A stretch of 40,407 nucleotides of DNA from Microvirga tunisiensis (GCF_009296175.1 NZ_VOSK01000042.1:1-40407); one strand, 5' to 3'; positions 32,259 through 40,407 are shown, numbered from the stretch's first letter. Numbers and translations: made by a program. The notes: generated by a model from the letters alone, not told the origin.

Positions 32259-33473
32259 TCAGCGGCGGTCGAGCGGGCACCCGCCCTGCTCCAGCGGGCG
32301 AAAGACCTCCGAGGCAGGGACCTTGGAGACGATGGCGAGCAGGTCGTCCGGTCCCTTTGATTCATCCGGCTTCTTCGCCTGGAGAAGGTACATGTCCGTC
32401 ATGACGCGTCCGTCCTCGCGGACGAGAACCTCCTTGTTGAGCATGTCGTTCATGGGCGTCGCGTGCATCAGCTTGGCCACTGTCGGGCCGTCGTCCGTCC
32501 CTGCTGCCTTGATGGCCTTGAGGTAATGCAGGACGCCGGCATAGGTCATGGCGTGGATCCGCGTCGGCAAGAGGCCGCCAGAGGCCGCACGGAAGCGCTC
32601 GGACCACTTGCGGGTCTCGTCGGTCATGTCCCAGTAAAAGGGAAGCGCGAACCGCACACCGCCCGCGGCTTGCAGGCCGAGGGCCTGGATGTCGGGCACG
32701 TCGAGCAGGAAACTGGCGAGCTTGGTGTTGCCCGTCGCGACCTGGAATTCCTGTGCCTGCTTGAGCGCCGTGACCAGATCCGTTCCGGCATTGGCGAAGG
32801 CGATGACGTCGGGACGCAGGCCCTGCGCTTGCAGCAGGAAGGATGAGAAGTCCGGAGTGTTCAGGGGATGCCGGGCGCTGCCGACGACCTTGGCCCCGAG
32901 CGGCCCGATGACGGAGCGGGCGTCGTTCTCCAGGGAGATTCCGAACGAGTAGTCGGCTGTGATGAAGTACCAGTTCTTGCCGCCGTTCTGCACGCTCGCG
33001 ACGCCGACGCTTCGGGCAAACGAGTAGGTGTCCGGAACCAGGTGGAAGCCGGTCGGGGAACAGTCCTTGCCGGTCAGGTCGGAGGATGCGCCGCCGGTGA
33101 TCAGGAAGATCCTCTTCCGGTCCCGTGTGATGCCCTGCATCGCCAGCGTGGCGGCCGACGAGGCACCGTCGATGAAGGCATCGACCTTGTTGACGTCGAT
33201 GTACTGATTGGTCAGGGCACTGGCGACCTCGGGCTTGTTCTGGTGATCAGCGGCAAGAATCTCGATCTTCTTTCCAAGCACCTGGCCGCCCATGTCCTCG
33301 ACGGCCAATCGGGCCGCAACGGCGGAGCCCTTTCCGCCATGTGCGGAGAACGGACCCGTCTGGTCATTGATGACGGCCAACCTGATGGCATCGGGCCCTG
33401 CGGAGGCGGTGGTTGCGAGCAGGGTCGCTGCAATGGTCAAGGCCGACGGACCAAGCCTCATCGAATTCAGCAT
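32259..33473 (-). CDS. branched-chain amino-acid-type ABC substrate-binding protein
   Basis: A 404-residue periplasmic binding protein (Peripla_BP_6/LivK type). The signal peptide (MLNSMRLGPSALTIAATLLA...ASA-GP) is followed by IRLAVINDQTGPFSAHGGKG. Other typical parts are AVEDMGGQVLGKKIEILAAD and DAFIDGASSAATLAMQGITR. Such proteins in catabolic clusters often bind aromatic or carboxylic acids, not amino acids. ATG 33471-33473 has GGGAGAG upstream, and the longer frame lacks a signal peptide. It is the first gene of the acyl-CoA operon. No LivHMGF permease or ATPase genes are in the window, so it must use components encoded elsewhere. Confidence 0.92.
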   Translation of the reverse strand: MLNSMRLGPSALTIAATLLATTASAGPDAIRLAVINDQTGPFSAHGGKGSAVAARLAVEDMGGQVLGKKIEILAADHQNKPEVASALTNQYIDVNKVDAFIDGASSAATLAMQGITRDRKRIFLITGGASSDLTGKDCSPTGFHLVPDTYSFARSVGVASVQNGGKNWYFITADYSFGISLENDARSVIGPLGAKVVGSARHPLNTPDFSSFLLQAQGLRPDVIAFANAGTDLVTALKQAQEFQVATGNTKLASFLLDVPDIQALGLQAAGGVRFALPFYWDMTDETRKWSERFRAASGGLLPTRIHAMTYAGVLHYLKAIKAAGTDDGPTVAKLMHATPMNDMLNKEVLVREDGRVMTDMYLLQAKKPDESKGPDDLLAIVSKVPASEVFRPLEQGGCPLDRR

Positions 33474-33488
33474 CGTCTCTCTCCCTAA

Positions 33489-33507
33489 CTTTCCACTATA
33501 TGGAAAG
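33489..33507. promoter_or_regulatory. palindromic operator next to binding-protein gene
   Basis: CTTTCCA-CTATA-TGGAAAG is a 19-bp palindrome 16 bases upstream of the binding-protein start. It shares TTCCA...TGGAA half-sites with the palindrome at 33577-33591, so both are probable IclR-regulator sites. The assignment is inferred from symmetry and position. Confidence 0.6.
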
Positions 33508-33576
33508 CGATCGTTATTGGTTGCCTTATTAAGGAGAACGTCGCCGACCGGAGGACCGATTGTCAATCTATGCATT

Positions 33577-33591
33577 TTCCATATTATGGAA
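33577..33591. promoter_or_regulatory. palindromic operator next to IclR gene
   Basis: The perfect palindrome TTCCATATTATGGAA lies 25 bases upstream of the IclR ATG. With the site at 33489 it brackets the divergent promoter region. The form is typical of IclR-family operators. Confidence 0.62.
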
Positions 33592-33615
33592 TTGAACTCA
33601 TAATAGGACTTGCTC

Positions 33616-34389
33616 ATGACCGGCGGAACCCAAAGCCTTGAGAGGGCATGCGGATTGCTCAAGATGATTGCCCGCCACGGCACGCGCGGCACCAATCTCT
33701 CGTGGTTGTCGGCGAGTTCAGGACTGGCGCCGTCGACCTGCCACCGGATGTTGCAGGCCTTGGCCGATCTTGGCCTCGTTCACTTCGAGCCCAGACGAAA
33801 GGCATACCGTATCGGGCCACTAGCTTACGAACTCGGACTGGTTGCAGTTACGCCCTTTTCCAACTTGGAGCATCTGACCCCGATCATCGCTCGCGTAGCC
33901 GAGGAAACCGAGGATACGGCCTACCTGATGATCAGACGTGGACTCGAGATGGTTTGCCTCGTCAGGGCCGAGGGCACCTTCATCATCAACGCGAATGTCA
34001 TCGAGGTCGGCGTCAGGCGACCCGTCTGCGACAGCGTAGCCGGGATCGCGATCGCCTCGGCATTGCCGGAGGAAGAGGCACAGGATCTGGTCACCACGTC
34101 GGCGGGGCTGCCAAGCATTCGCACAAGGCTCGGCCTTGACCAAGTCCAGGCTATGGTGCTTCGCGCCCGGGCGTCTGGCATTGCATACTGGAATGGGGTC
34201 GTCATGCCCGACGTGGCAGGAGCGGCAGTTCCGGTTCCGAACGAATTCGGAAGGCCGCATCTGGCCATTGCGGTTTCAGCCTTGGCCTCCCGGCTCCCGG
34301 AAGCCAGGACCAGGGAAATCCATCCGATCCTCAGTGCAGCAGGACTTCAGGTGGCTGAGCGGATGTCCACCTATCTCGCGTCTAAATAG
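33616..34389 (+). CDS. IclR-family transcriptional regulator
   Basis: A 257-residue regulator. Residues ~5-65 are the winged helix-turn-helix (SLERACGLLKMIARHG, LSWLSASSGLAPSTCHRMLQ, LVHFEPRRKAYRIG). Residues ~75-250 are the effector-binding IclR domain (AEETEDTAYLMIRRGLEMVC; SVAGIAIASALPEEEAQDLV). It is transcribed divergently from the acyl-CoA cluster and most likely controls it and itself through the two palindromes. ATG 33616 follows AGGA by 7 bases and is preferred to TTG 33610. The effector is probably a substrate or intermediate of the pathway, which is inference. Confidence 0.93.
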   Translation: MTGGTQSLERACGLLKMIARHGTRGTNLSWLSASSGLAPSTCHRMLQALADLGLVHFEPRRKAYRIGPLAYELGLVAVTPFSNLEHLTPIIARVAEETEDTAYLMIRRGLEMVCLVRAEGTFIINANVIEVGVRRPVCDSVAGIAIASALPEEEAQDLVTTSAGLPSIRTRLGLDQVQAMVLRARASGIAYWNGVVMPDVAGAAVPVPNEFGRPHLAIAVSALASRLPEARTREIHPILSAAGLQVAERMSTYLASK

Positions 34390-34947
34390 CCTGACGGGCG
34401 GATCATGGCTGCGATCCCCGAGCGCAGCATACCCTGGGCTAGGACAAATGCCCTCGCGCATGAACTCGACGCCGGCATGTCCCAATGCCCCGGAAGCGCA
34501 CCGGATCTGATTGCCTCGGTCAGAGACCGCCCACTGTGAAAGTGGGAACCCGGCTCCTCAACAATTCAAAAAGTCACTGAACCTTCGCGTATACAGATTC
34601 GCTATGGCACCTCGCGTGGGAAGCACACCATGGGAAATCGCCGACTCCCGAATGCCCCATGTTGGCGCCGCGAGTTCAGGTGTTGCAGGCGATCTCGACT
34701 GAGTCATCAGCATCGTCACGACTAGAGGTATCAACTAGCAGGTCCCTTCGGAAAGGCGGGAAGCAACCCCTATAGTGTCCAATTTCCAGCAGCACGCCGA
34801 CGTTAACGCCTTTCGCAAGCAATAGACGCTCGCTTTCGTTTGAGAACATGGTCGTTGCTCATCTCAAGAAGGACTCGTGCGAGTACACGACGGCTACCCC
34901 GGCGCCAGGATTGGATGACCTGGGAGCTCGTTTCAGAAGGACTGGTA
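34390..34947. other. intergenic stretch, no supported gene
   Basis: Short open frames occur on both strands. One leftward frame ending at 34803 starts within the neighbouring gene and contains a basic segment, but no ribosome-binding site or family match supports it. No repeat, RNA gene or insertion-sequence end is recognised. Confidence 0.35.
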
Positions 34948-35969
34948 TCATGCTGCCCACCTTCGTGCTGTTTGGTCATTGGCGCACTCCGGCCGTACAA
35001 GTGCTGTGCTCAGGATCCCATCGAGCGGACCACGCATGTGCGGGGCGATCCAGAGCAGCCGGCGCTGGCTGTATTGGGAACCATAGGCCTGAAGCCGGAA
35101 GTGTCCGCGAACCTCGGTTCGGCGTCCCAGCTTCCTTTCAGACCCGCAGTCCCTGTCCATAGACCTCCTGATAGTCCCGGGAGCGGCACTCACGCGCTGC
35201 GCTCTGAACAACGAGAACTTCTTCGCGGCCTGTTTAGCCTTGCGGCCGCACCGCCTCGGATCATCAAGGTGCGCGTAGGGAAGCGTAGGCCATGGCGCCT
35301 CAACCTCGTGGAGGCTCATGTAGGTGAGAGCAAGAAGCGCAAAGGATTCGATGTCCACCAGCATGTCTCGAAGATTGCGACCGGATCGTTCTACCACGTC
35401 CAGCAACGGCTCAGTGTGGGTGCTTGCGCCAGGTACACTGAGCACTTCCATGTATGCTTGATCTGCGGCGGCTAAGTCATCGGGAAGGATATCCGAACCG
35501 CCAGAATACCATTGTACTCTGCGCCAATTCGTCTGCCCGGGGATGATGAGGATCGCCGTATAAAGCAACCGCTCGTGGTCTCTAGCTCGGTCAGTGAGAA
35601 TGAAAAGACTTCTTAATTGAGCGCCATTACCAATATCGAGCGGTTGAGTAGGGATATCAAGGTAAGTAAGTCCGTGTTGGATCGCCTCGGCATGGCCTCG
35701 CTCGCGAATTTCATCCGAAATTGCAGCACCGCTCAGTACCCCTGCGATGTCGCGATCCAAAAGCATCGCTCTTGGGGGAGGCTGCGTCGGAAGGATGAGT
35801 TGGGCAACGAGCGAGTTCCAAAGCACCTGGGAGGAGACCCCAGGTGCAGGCCACGCTTGACGAGCGCGGATACCCAAGGTGAGGGCGACATCAAACTCGG
35901 CCAGGAGCCTGATGATCCGCCGATTGTCATCTGCGGCCGCTCGCAACTCCGCCTGATATTGGGCAGGCA

Positions 35970-37049
35970 CTAGTGTTGTGACTCTAACGCTTGTTTCGCA
36001 CGGGCGACCTTCTCCAGGATAGCTGAGGCCGAGGCGGTCCAGACAAAGGGTCGAGGGTCGGCATTGTGGTGCTCCAAGTAGTCTATGATCGCGCTTTCCA
36101 GATCGGGCACGCTCGTGAAGGCGCCCCGCCGGATGCGCTCCTGGGTGATCAGGGCAAAAAAGCGCTCGACCAGGTTGAGCCACGAAGCCCAAGCCGGGGT
36201 GAAGTGAAGATGAAAGCGCGGATGCTTTGCCAGCCAAGCCTTCACCTTCGGGTGCTTGTGGGTGGCATAGTTGTCCACGATCAGGTGCAGGTCGAGGTGT
36301 CTTGGCGTGGCCCGGTTGATCTCGCGCAGGAAGCGCAGGAACTCCTGATGGCGATGGCGCTTCATGCAGGTGCCCAGGACCGTGCCGGTCGCCACATCGA
36401 GAGCGGCAAACAGGGTCGTGGTGCCATGTCGTTTATAGTCGTGGGTCATGGTGCCGGCACGGCCCTTCTTGAGCGGCAGGCCCGGCTGGGTGCGGTCGAG
36501 CGCCTGGATCTGAGACTTTTCATCAACCGCGAGTACCAGGGCTTTGTCCGGCGGATCGAGATACAGGCCGACCACATCCTGGACCTTCTCGACAAAGGGC
36601 TTGTCGGTGGACAGCTTGAAGGTCTTGACCAAGTGCGGCTTGAGGCCGTGGGCGTGCCAGATCCGCTGCACGCTGGTGTGGGACAGGCCTGTGACAGCGG
36701 CCATCGAGCGCACGCTCCACTGCGTCGCTCGCGGCGGCTTCTCATGCAGGGTCATGTCGACAACCCGCTGGATCACCGCTGCCGTCAGGGGCTTGCGCCC
36801 TGGCGGGCGGGTGGCGTCCTTGAGAAGCCCGTCGACGCCCGCCTGCGCATAGCGGCGGCGCCAGCGCCGTACCGTCAGAGTGCTCGTGCCGACGCGAGTT
36901 GCCACCTCGGTGGCGCGCAAGCCCTCGTCCGTCAGCAGAACGATCCGAGCCCGCCAGACAACCTTCTGGGGCGTGTTTCGGTCGCGGACCAGGGTCTCCA
37001 GGCGATCCCGATCGGCGGCGGGAACCTCAATGCGTTCGATCTTGCCCAT
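35970..37049 (-). CDS. IS630-family transposase
   Basis: A 359-residue DDE transposase. The N-terminal helix-turn-helix pair includes LRATEVATRVGTSTLTVRRW and QWSVRSMAAVTGLSHTSVQR. The catalytic core has Asp in LVLAVDEKSQIQALDRTQPG, Asp in LHLIVDNYATHKHPKVKAWL, and Glu in WLNLVERFFALI, all intact. The start ATG 37047-37049 (MGKIERIEV) is likely, while GTG 37086-37088 would add 13 residues. The stop codon TAG (35970-35972) is made from the target TA plus one flanking base, so the element borrows its stop from the insertion site. The element appears complete and potentially active. Confidence 0.94.
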   Translation of the reverse strand: MGKIERIEVPAADRDRLETLVRDRNTPQKVVWRARIVLLTDEGLRATEVATRVGTSTLTVRRWRRRYAQAGVDGLLKDATRPPGRKPLTAAVIQRVVDMTLHEKPPRATQWSVRSMAAVTGLSHTSVQRIWHAHGLKPHLVKTFKLSTDKPFVEKVQDVVGLYLDPPDKALVLAVDEKSQIQALDRTQPGLPLKKGRAGTMTHDYKRHGTTTLFAALDVATGTVLGTCMKRHRHQEFLRFLREINRATPRHLDLHLIVDNYATHKHPKVKAWLAKHPRFHLHFTPAWASWLNLVERFFALITQERIRRGAFTSVPDLESAIIDYLEHHNADPRPFVWTASASAILEKVARAKQALESQH

Positions 37050-37106
37050 CAGAGCAGCATCGCACGTCAGACCAGATTTCGGAATCACCCGTCAGAGACA
37101 CAACAC
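35973..37106 (-). mobile_element. complete IS630-family insertion sequence (1134 bp)
   Basis: The ends are inverted: GTGTTGTGACTCTAACG at the left and GTGTTGTGTCTCTGACG (complement) at the right, differing at 2 of 17 positions. Each is bordered by TA (35971-35972 and 37107-37108), both within CTAG, matching the TA target duplication of the family. One transposase gene fills the element. It disrupts a plasmid hypothetical gene. Confidence 0.92.
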
Positions 37107-37279
37107 TAGGTACCTACCGGCCGCGCTGCTCAATATAGTACGCGCCCGCAGGTGGTAGCGGTTAACATAACCGTCAAGCCAGGTCTGCATTACATGACTC
37201 CAGGGTCGAGGTTGTACGCCTCAACTGAGGCTCGAAAATCCGTGTCTGAGTGGGTTGGGACTTGCTGGCTCAATCAGCA

Positions 37280-38017
37280 TCAGTCCCCAAGCCGTATCGA
37301 CCAGTTCCATGGGGTCGTCTCGTCGGCCACGCGAACTGAGTGCCAGCCGTCGCTGTCCGCATAGATTGCGTCATGTTGGCCTTTGGTGTGGTAGATGGCG
37401 GGATCAAGCGCGAAGAGGTGCTTCGGTCCCCGGATGAAACAGCGCGCCTTGACGAGGTGAGTTGCGGCAACAGTGGCCTCGGTACCCTCGACGCACTCGC
37501 CTTTTGGCGTGCCGCGCTCCTTCACAAGCAGAATATCTCCTTGGCGGATACCTGCCTCGAGCTGTTTGTCAGTGACACGCCACATCCATCGTTGAGCTCC
37601 CCGGACACCGGATTTTGGGTTTGCGCCAGCTGTCCTGATCGCGGCCCGAACGCTTTGAGCGGAGATAGGGTGTCGAAATGCGGCTCCCGTAATCTCGTTG
37701 AAGCCGACAAGGACATAATCTTTGTGCACATTCATGAATCCGTTGCGATAGCGCCTGAAGGCATGGCGGACTTGAATGACAGCGACGTCCTGAACGTCGT
37801 CGTATCCGTAAAGATCCAGATTCAGAGCATCGCCACGCTGCTTTGCATCGAAGGACACGAAGGTTTCGGGAAGCGCTGCCTGGTAACGGCGGATGATCGT
37901 ATGGGGCTCGATCCTTGAACCGTCAGTGCCCTCCAAGGCGGTGATCTCGTCGTAGACTCCCCGGGTAGCGACCAGAGGGCCGATGGCATGTCCGCTTGCG
38001 TTGTGTTCGATGTGCAT
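37280..38017 (-). CDS. hypothetical protein
   Basis: A 245-residue soluble protein. ATG 38015-38017 follows GAAGGAAA at 8 bases. Visible parts are RHAFRRYRNGFMNVHKDYVL followed by VGFNEITG, then WMWRVTDKQLEAGIRQGDIL followed by LVKERGTP. The latter might be a beta-rich module resembling an SH3-like or metal-dependent domain, but I cannot assign a family. The C-terminal part has many aromatic residues (DGWHSVRVADETTPWNWSIR). It is upstream of, and probably co-transcribed with, the gene split by IS630. Expression likely starts in the AT-rich region 38020-38350. Confidence 0.65.
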   Translation of the reverse strand: MHIEHNASGHAIGPLVATRGVYDEITALEGTDGSRIEPHTIIRRYQAALPETFVSFDAKQRGDALNLDLYGYDDVQDVAVIQVRHAFRRYRNGFMNVHKDYVLVGFNEITGAAFRHPISAQSVRAAIRTAGANPKSGVRGAQRWMWRVTDKQLEAGIRQGDILLVKERGTPKGECVEGTEATVAATHLVKARCFIRGPKHLFALDPAIYHTKGQHDAIYADSDGWHSVRVADETTPWNWSIRLGD

Positions 38018-38359
38018 CTCTCAGTTTCCTTCAGGCTTCCGTATGAGCCACTTGATGTCGTCAACGGATCGATCGTGGTCTCAAGAAGGAAATATCCGCA
38101 AGCGTCTTTGAATACTTTTTGAGTATTTTTTTATTTTCGTGTTGCGGCACCAAAGTACTTTGAAATTGTTATTCCTTCCGCGAATCCGCAATTAACAAAT
38201 TTACTCGTTCGTCAAATGATAATTAAGCCACATTCTCTGACCTGATTCTCAAGAATATACTTTTCTTTCTTGCTTATATGCGCTTCTCATTCAAAGATTA
38301 TCGGGTGCTGTCAGGATCCACCATCCTGACTAATCCGTTTCGATCTGAGGAGTTCACAC
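38018..38359. other. AT-rich divergent promoter region with hairpin
   Basis: This stretch between divergent genes is much richer in A+T than its surroundings (especially 38105-38300). It contains AATACT-TTTTG-AGTATT followed by a T-run (38111-38133), which would act as a short rightward terminator or be an operator. No gene is supported. It probably holds promoters for the 38017 (leftward) and 38360 (rightward) genes and may be a binding region for nucleoid proteins. Confidence 0.45.
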
Positions 38360-38737
38360 ATGCCTGACCGGACCGCCCTTCACGATCTTCGTGCGCTGCT
38401 CGATATCCAACCAGATAGCCTGCCACGCCTTCCGCGTAAGGCGGCTGGCGCATTGAACAGATGCACATCGTTAAGGGATGAGAGCGCTGCTTATGAGCAA
38501 TCCATCGAGGTGCTCGATGCCGACGTTCGCGAGCGCGACGCCAATGGCAATGCCGGGTCTCTGGACCACCGTTACGACCGAGAGAGTGAGGCCAACTGTC
38601 GTTCGACTGGCCGGAGGGAGAGCAAGGCTGAGGACGAGGTGAACCCATGCGAGCAACCGAACCTTGCTGATGCACTCAAGGTGAGACGACGTCTCCTCAC
38701 GCTTCTGAAGCAACGTTACCTGTCAGGCGCAGAATGA
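38360..38737 (+). CDS. small hypothetical protein
   Basis: A 125-residue charged protein. ATG 38360 has GAGGAG seven bases upstream. The N-terminal part (LHDLRALLDIQPDSLPRLPR) and the C-terminal helix (NLADALKVRRRLLTLLKQRY) look structured, while the middle is hydrophilic and rich in Asp, Glu and Arg. No family recognised. It precedes the C5-methyltransferase gene by ~210 bases on the same strand. Confidence 0.55.
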   Translation: MPDRTALHDLRALLDIQPDSLPRLPRKAAGALNRCTSLRDESAAYEQSIEVLDADVRERDANGNAGSLDHRYDRESEANCRSTGRRESKAEDEVNPCEQPNLADALKVRRRLLTLLKQRYLSGAE

Positions 38738-38946
38738 CGGCGGCTGCGAGGAAATTTGCCGGGAATTAGCTGGTGTTGGCTCTGATGTTCAGAGGACACG
38801 CGCCTTCATCGCCTTCTGTGATAGCCGCACAGGGAAAGGCAATCTTTCAGGAGGGCGATATTTGATCACTGTTGCAGGCGTGTCCTTGGCGGATCCGAGA
38901 AAATCGCGCATCTAAGCGACAAGGGACAACTGACGGGCTAGGGGCG

Positions 38947-40282
38947 TTGACTACCGAGATTAAGGGAGCTGAACCGACAAACCAGCAGGCGAAACATCTT
39001 CGGGCGCTACGCGATCGCGCCAGACGGATCGGTAAGAAGAGCTCGTCCGACCTCTTCGAACTGGGTGCAATTCTGGAAGAGGCTGCGGACCTGTTGCGAG
39101 GTCGCTTCGGCGTCTGGGTCGAGCACGAATGCGGGATCGAGCCGCGAACCGCACATGGCTATCGACGCGCGCATACTCGTCTCGGATCACACAAGAACCT
39201 GCTGATCGAGCAGCGAGTCCTTCCGACCGTCATTGTCAAGCTGGCGGGCGCGGGAGAGGACGTCCGGACCGAAGCGATCCGCATGATCGACTCCGGGCGG
39301 CGCCTCCGGGTCAGGGATGTCCAGTCTCTCATCAAGGACAAATCGGGTGCGGATCCAGACCGTCATGGTCCCCGGGAGGCTCGGCACACACTGGGACATT
39401 CCCTGAGGGGATTGATTGCCAATGCTGTAGAAGACGCAGGAACACGGATCGAAGCATTCGCGGCCCAACTTGAACAGGGTGATCTCAAAGGGTCAGATCG
39501 GGCCAAAGTTCTGAAGAGCGAAGCTTCTGCACTGGCTGGCGTGCTAGCAAGCATGCTTGATTTCCTTCCCGAGAAGAGCGGCGATGCTGTTGGGCCTTGG
39601 TCCATCATGAAGGACGCCCTGGCGGACTTCAGTTCGACGTCCGGTCCCAGGAATATGCCAGCGGCTGCCGAAAGCGTGCTGATAGCGTACCAGGCGACAC
39701 GTCACCCGGAAGCCATGGCGACTCGGAGCGTGAACAAGGCGGTCAAGAGTTCTGTTTGGCCCCTTTCCTTCTCCACGTCCGAGAAGATCAGACCAGCCAA
39801 GCATTCTCTCACTGCACTCGAAGTATGCGCCGGTGCAGGTGGCCAAGCGCTGGGAATCGAAAGAGCCGGCTTCAGGCATGTCGCTCTTGTTGAGATGGAT
39901 CGCCACGCATGCGAGACGTTGCGGGCCAATTTCCCAGGGTCGAACGTCATCGAGCAGGATCTGCGAACATTCGATCCCACTCCTTATCATGGCGTCGACC
40001 TCTTCTGCGGCGGCGTTCCCTGCCAACCGTTCTCCCAAGCCGGGAAGATGAAGGGATCTGAGGATGACCGTGATCTCTTCATGGAAGCAATTCGCATCAT
40101 TGAGCAAGCTCGGCCCCGGGCGGTCATGCTCGAGAACGTGACCGGGTTACTCCAGTCCAGGTTTGACGACTACCGGCTTGATATTCTTCAGCATCTGAGG
40201 CGGCTTGGCTATGATGCGGAGTGGCATACCCTAAACTCGGCTGATTACGGCGTGCCCCAACGTCGGGTACGATCCGTCCTAG
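38947..40282 (+). pseudogene. C5-cytosine methyltransferase with DUF3102-like N-terminus, truncated by IS
   Basis: Residues ~1-115 (LFELGAILEEAADLLRGRFG, then EHECGIEPRTAHGYRRAHTR) resemble the DUF3102 helix-turn-helix pattern. From ~39815 a C5-methyltransferase follows: motif I LEVCAGAGGQALGIERAGF, motif IV GGVPCQPFSQAGK (catalytic Cys codon 40021), motif VI ENVTGLL, and motif VIII start YGVPQRRVR. Conservation stops at CTAG 40279-40282. The frame then runs 28 codons into an insertion sequence to TAG at 40363. The target-recognition domain and motifs IX-X are lost, so the protein is very likely inactive. The start is the TTG at 38947 after AGGGG. A strong GGAGGG at ~38850 precedes only a 17-codon frame (38862-38915). 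Confidence 0.85.
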
Positions 40283-40407
40283 AGCGCGTTGACATTCATT
40301 TGGTCCAGATGAACGCGCTGACGAGGCAAAGGATTGACATAAACGCCCGTGGGGTCTGTTCGTAGCGCGTGGCGATGCGTCTGAAGTGCTTGATTTTCAG
40401 GAAGAAG
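40283..40407 (-). mobile_element. end of an IS5-family element, continues beyond window
   Basis: Directly after CTAG 40279-40282 the sequence begins AGCGCGTT and contains the complementary AACGCGCT ~30 bases later, as at an insertion-sequence end. A transposase C-terminus then reads leftward from the window edge. Only this end is present, so boundaries and target duplication on the far side cannot be seen. Confidence 0.75.
40296..40407 (-). CDS. IS5-family transposase, C-terminal fragment (window edge)
   Basis: The leftward frame from the window edge encodes FFLKIKHFRRIATRYEQTPR, then AFMSILCLVSAFIWTK and stop TGA (40296-40298). K-I-K-x-F-R-R-I-A-T-R-Y-[ED]-[KQ]-T and a terminal hydrophobic helix ending in W are the standard C-terminus of IS5-group (IS427-like) transposases. 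The rest of the gene lies outside the window. Confidence 0.88.
   Translation of the reverse strand, partial: FFLKIKHFRRIATRYEQTPRAFMSILCLVSAFIWTK

Larger units (their letters stand above)
34948..37190 (-). pseudogene. plasmid hypothetical gene split by IS630 element
   Basis: The leftward gene starts at ATG 37188-37190 (MQTWLDGYVNRYHLRARTIL) and is interrupted after the TA at 37107-37108. It resumes at 35972 (LVPAQYQAELRAAADDNRRI) and ends at 34948. Removing the element and one TA joins 82 and 1025 bases into 1107 bases, exactly 369 codons with no internal stop, i.e. a 368-residue protein. The C-terminal part (KKFSLFRAQRV ... EVRGHFRLQAYGSQYSQRRL followed by LWIAPHMRGP) is a conserved ending I recognise from plasmid/phage hypothetical proteins (x-V-x-G-H-[WF]-R-x-Q-x-Y-G...W-I-x-P-[HY]-x-[RK]-G-P). 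Its function is unknown. It lies 89 bases after the 37280 gene and may have been co-transcribed. Confidence 0.82.

Noticed and set aside
36066..37109. A 347-codon rightward open frame over the transposase
   Set aside because: It is antisense to the clearly recognisable IS630 transposase and has no family features.
1..40407. CRISPR array, rRNA genes
   Set aside because: No regularly spaced identical repeats and no rRNA-like sequence were seen. The repeats found are pairs or operator-type palindromes.

Overview
This window looks like a piece of a large accessory replicon (plasmid or chromid) of an alphaproteobacterium, most likely a Hyphomicrobiales member such as Microvirga or Methylobacterium. 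The reasons are the GC-rich coding style, the rhizobial-type ABC operons, a Rep_3-type initiator with iteron-like repeats beside it, and many small plasmid- or phage-type genes of no known function. The taxonomic placement is an inference from style and family content.

Layout. 1-2.5 kb: an IHF/HU-like DNA-binding protein, a frameshifted small gene and a XerD-like tyrosine recombinase. 2.7-8.5 kb: a leftward sugar-phosphate locus with a HAD phosphatase, a SorC-type regulator, the ugpB-ugpA-ugpE glycerol-3-phosphate transporter genes without an ATPase gene, and a glycerophosphodiesterase. Two palindromes upstream of ugpB are likely operators. 8.8-10 kb: a RES/Xre toxin-antitoxin pair. 10.6-15.8 kb: a putative papain-like cysteine peptidase, a solitary N6-adenine methyltransferase, a YubB/Api92-like protein and other small plasmid genes. 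16.1-20.6 kb: a compact leftward operon with three tandem related small genes joined by 4-nt overlaps, an AAA+ ATPase, a zinc-ribbon protein, a calcineurin-like phosphoesterase and two small genes. This is the best candidate here for an undescribed multi-gene system. 20.8-23.7 kb: a small gene, the replication initiator and a putative origin made of two diverged 196-bp tandem units, followed by paired palindromes. 23.7-28.7 kb: rightward small genes of unknown function, including two pairs of probable paralogues and a gene split by an in-frame amber codon.

29-34.4 kb: a leftward acyl-CoA catabolic cluster (periplasmic binding protein, enoyl-CoA hydratase, CaiC-like acyl-CoA ligase, second crotonase). 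A divergent IclR regulator and two operator-like palindromes lie at its head. 34.9-37.2 kb: a plasmid gene split by a complete IS630-family element at a CTAG site; removing the element and one TA copy restores one open frame. 37.3-40.4 kb: a hypothetical protein, an AT-rich intergenic region, a small gene, and a C5-cytosine methyltransferase with a DUF3102-like N-terminal part. That gene is cut at another CTAG by an IS5-family element that runs off the window.

Taken together, replication (Rep plus repeats), stability (RES/Xre) and DNA modification genes form a backbone carrying two metabolic cargo loci. Both insertion sequences sit at CTAG tetranucleotides and each has broken a backbone gene.
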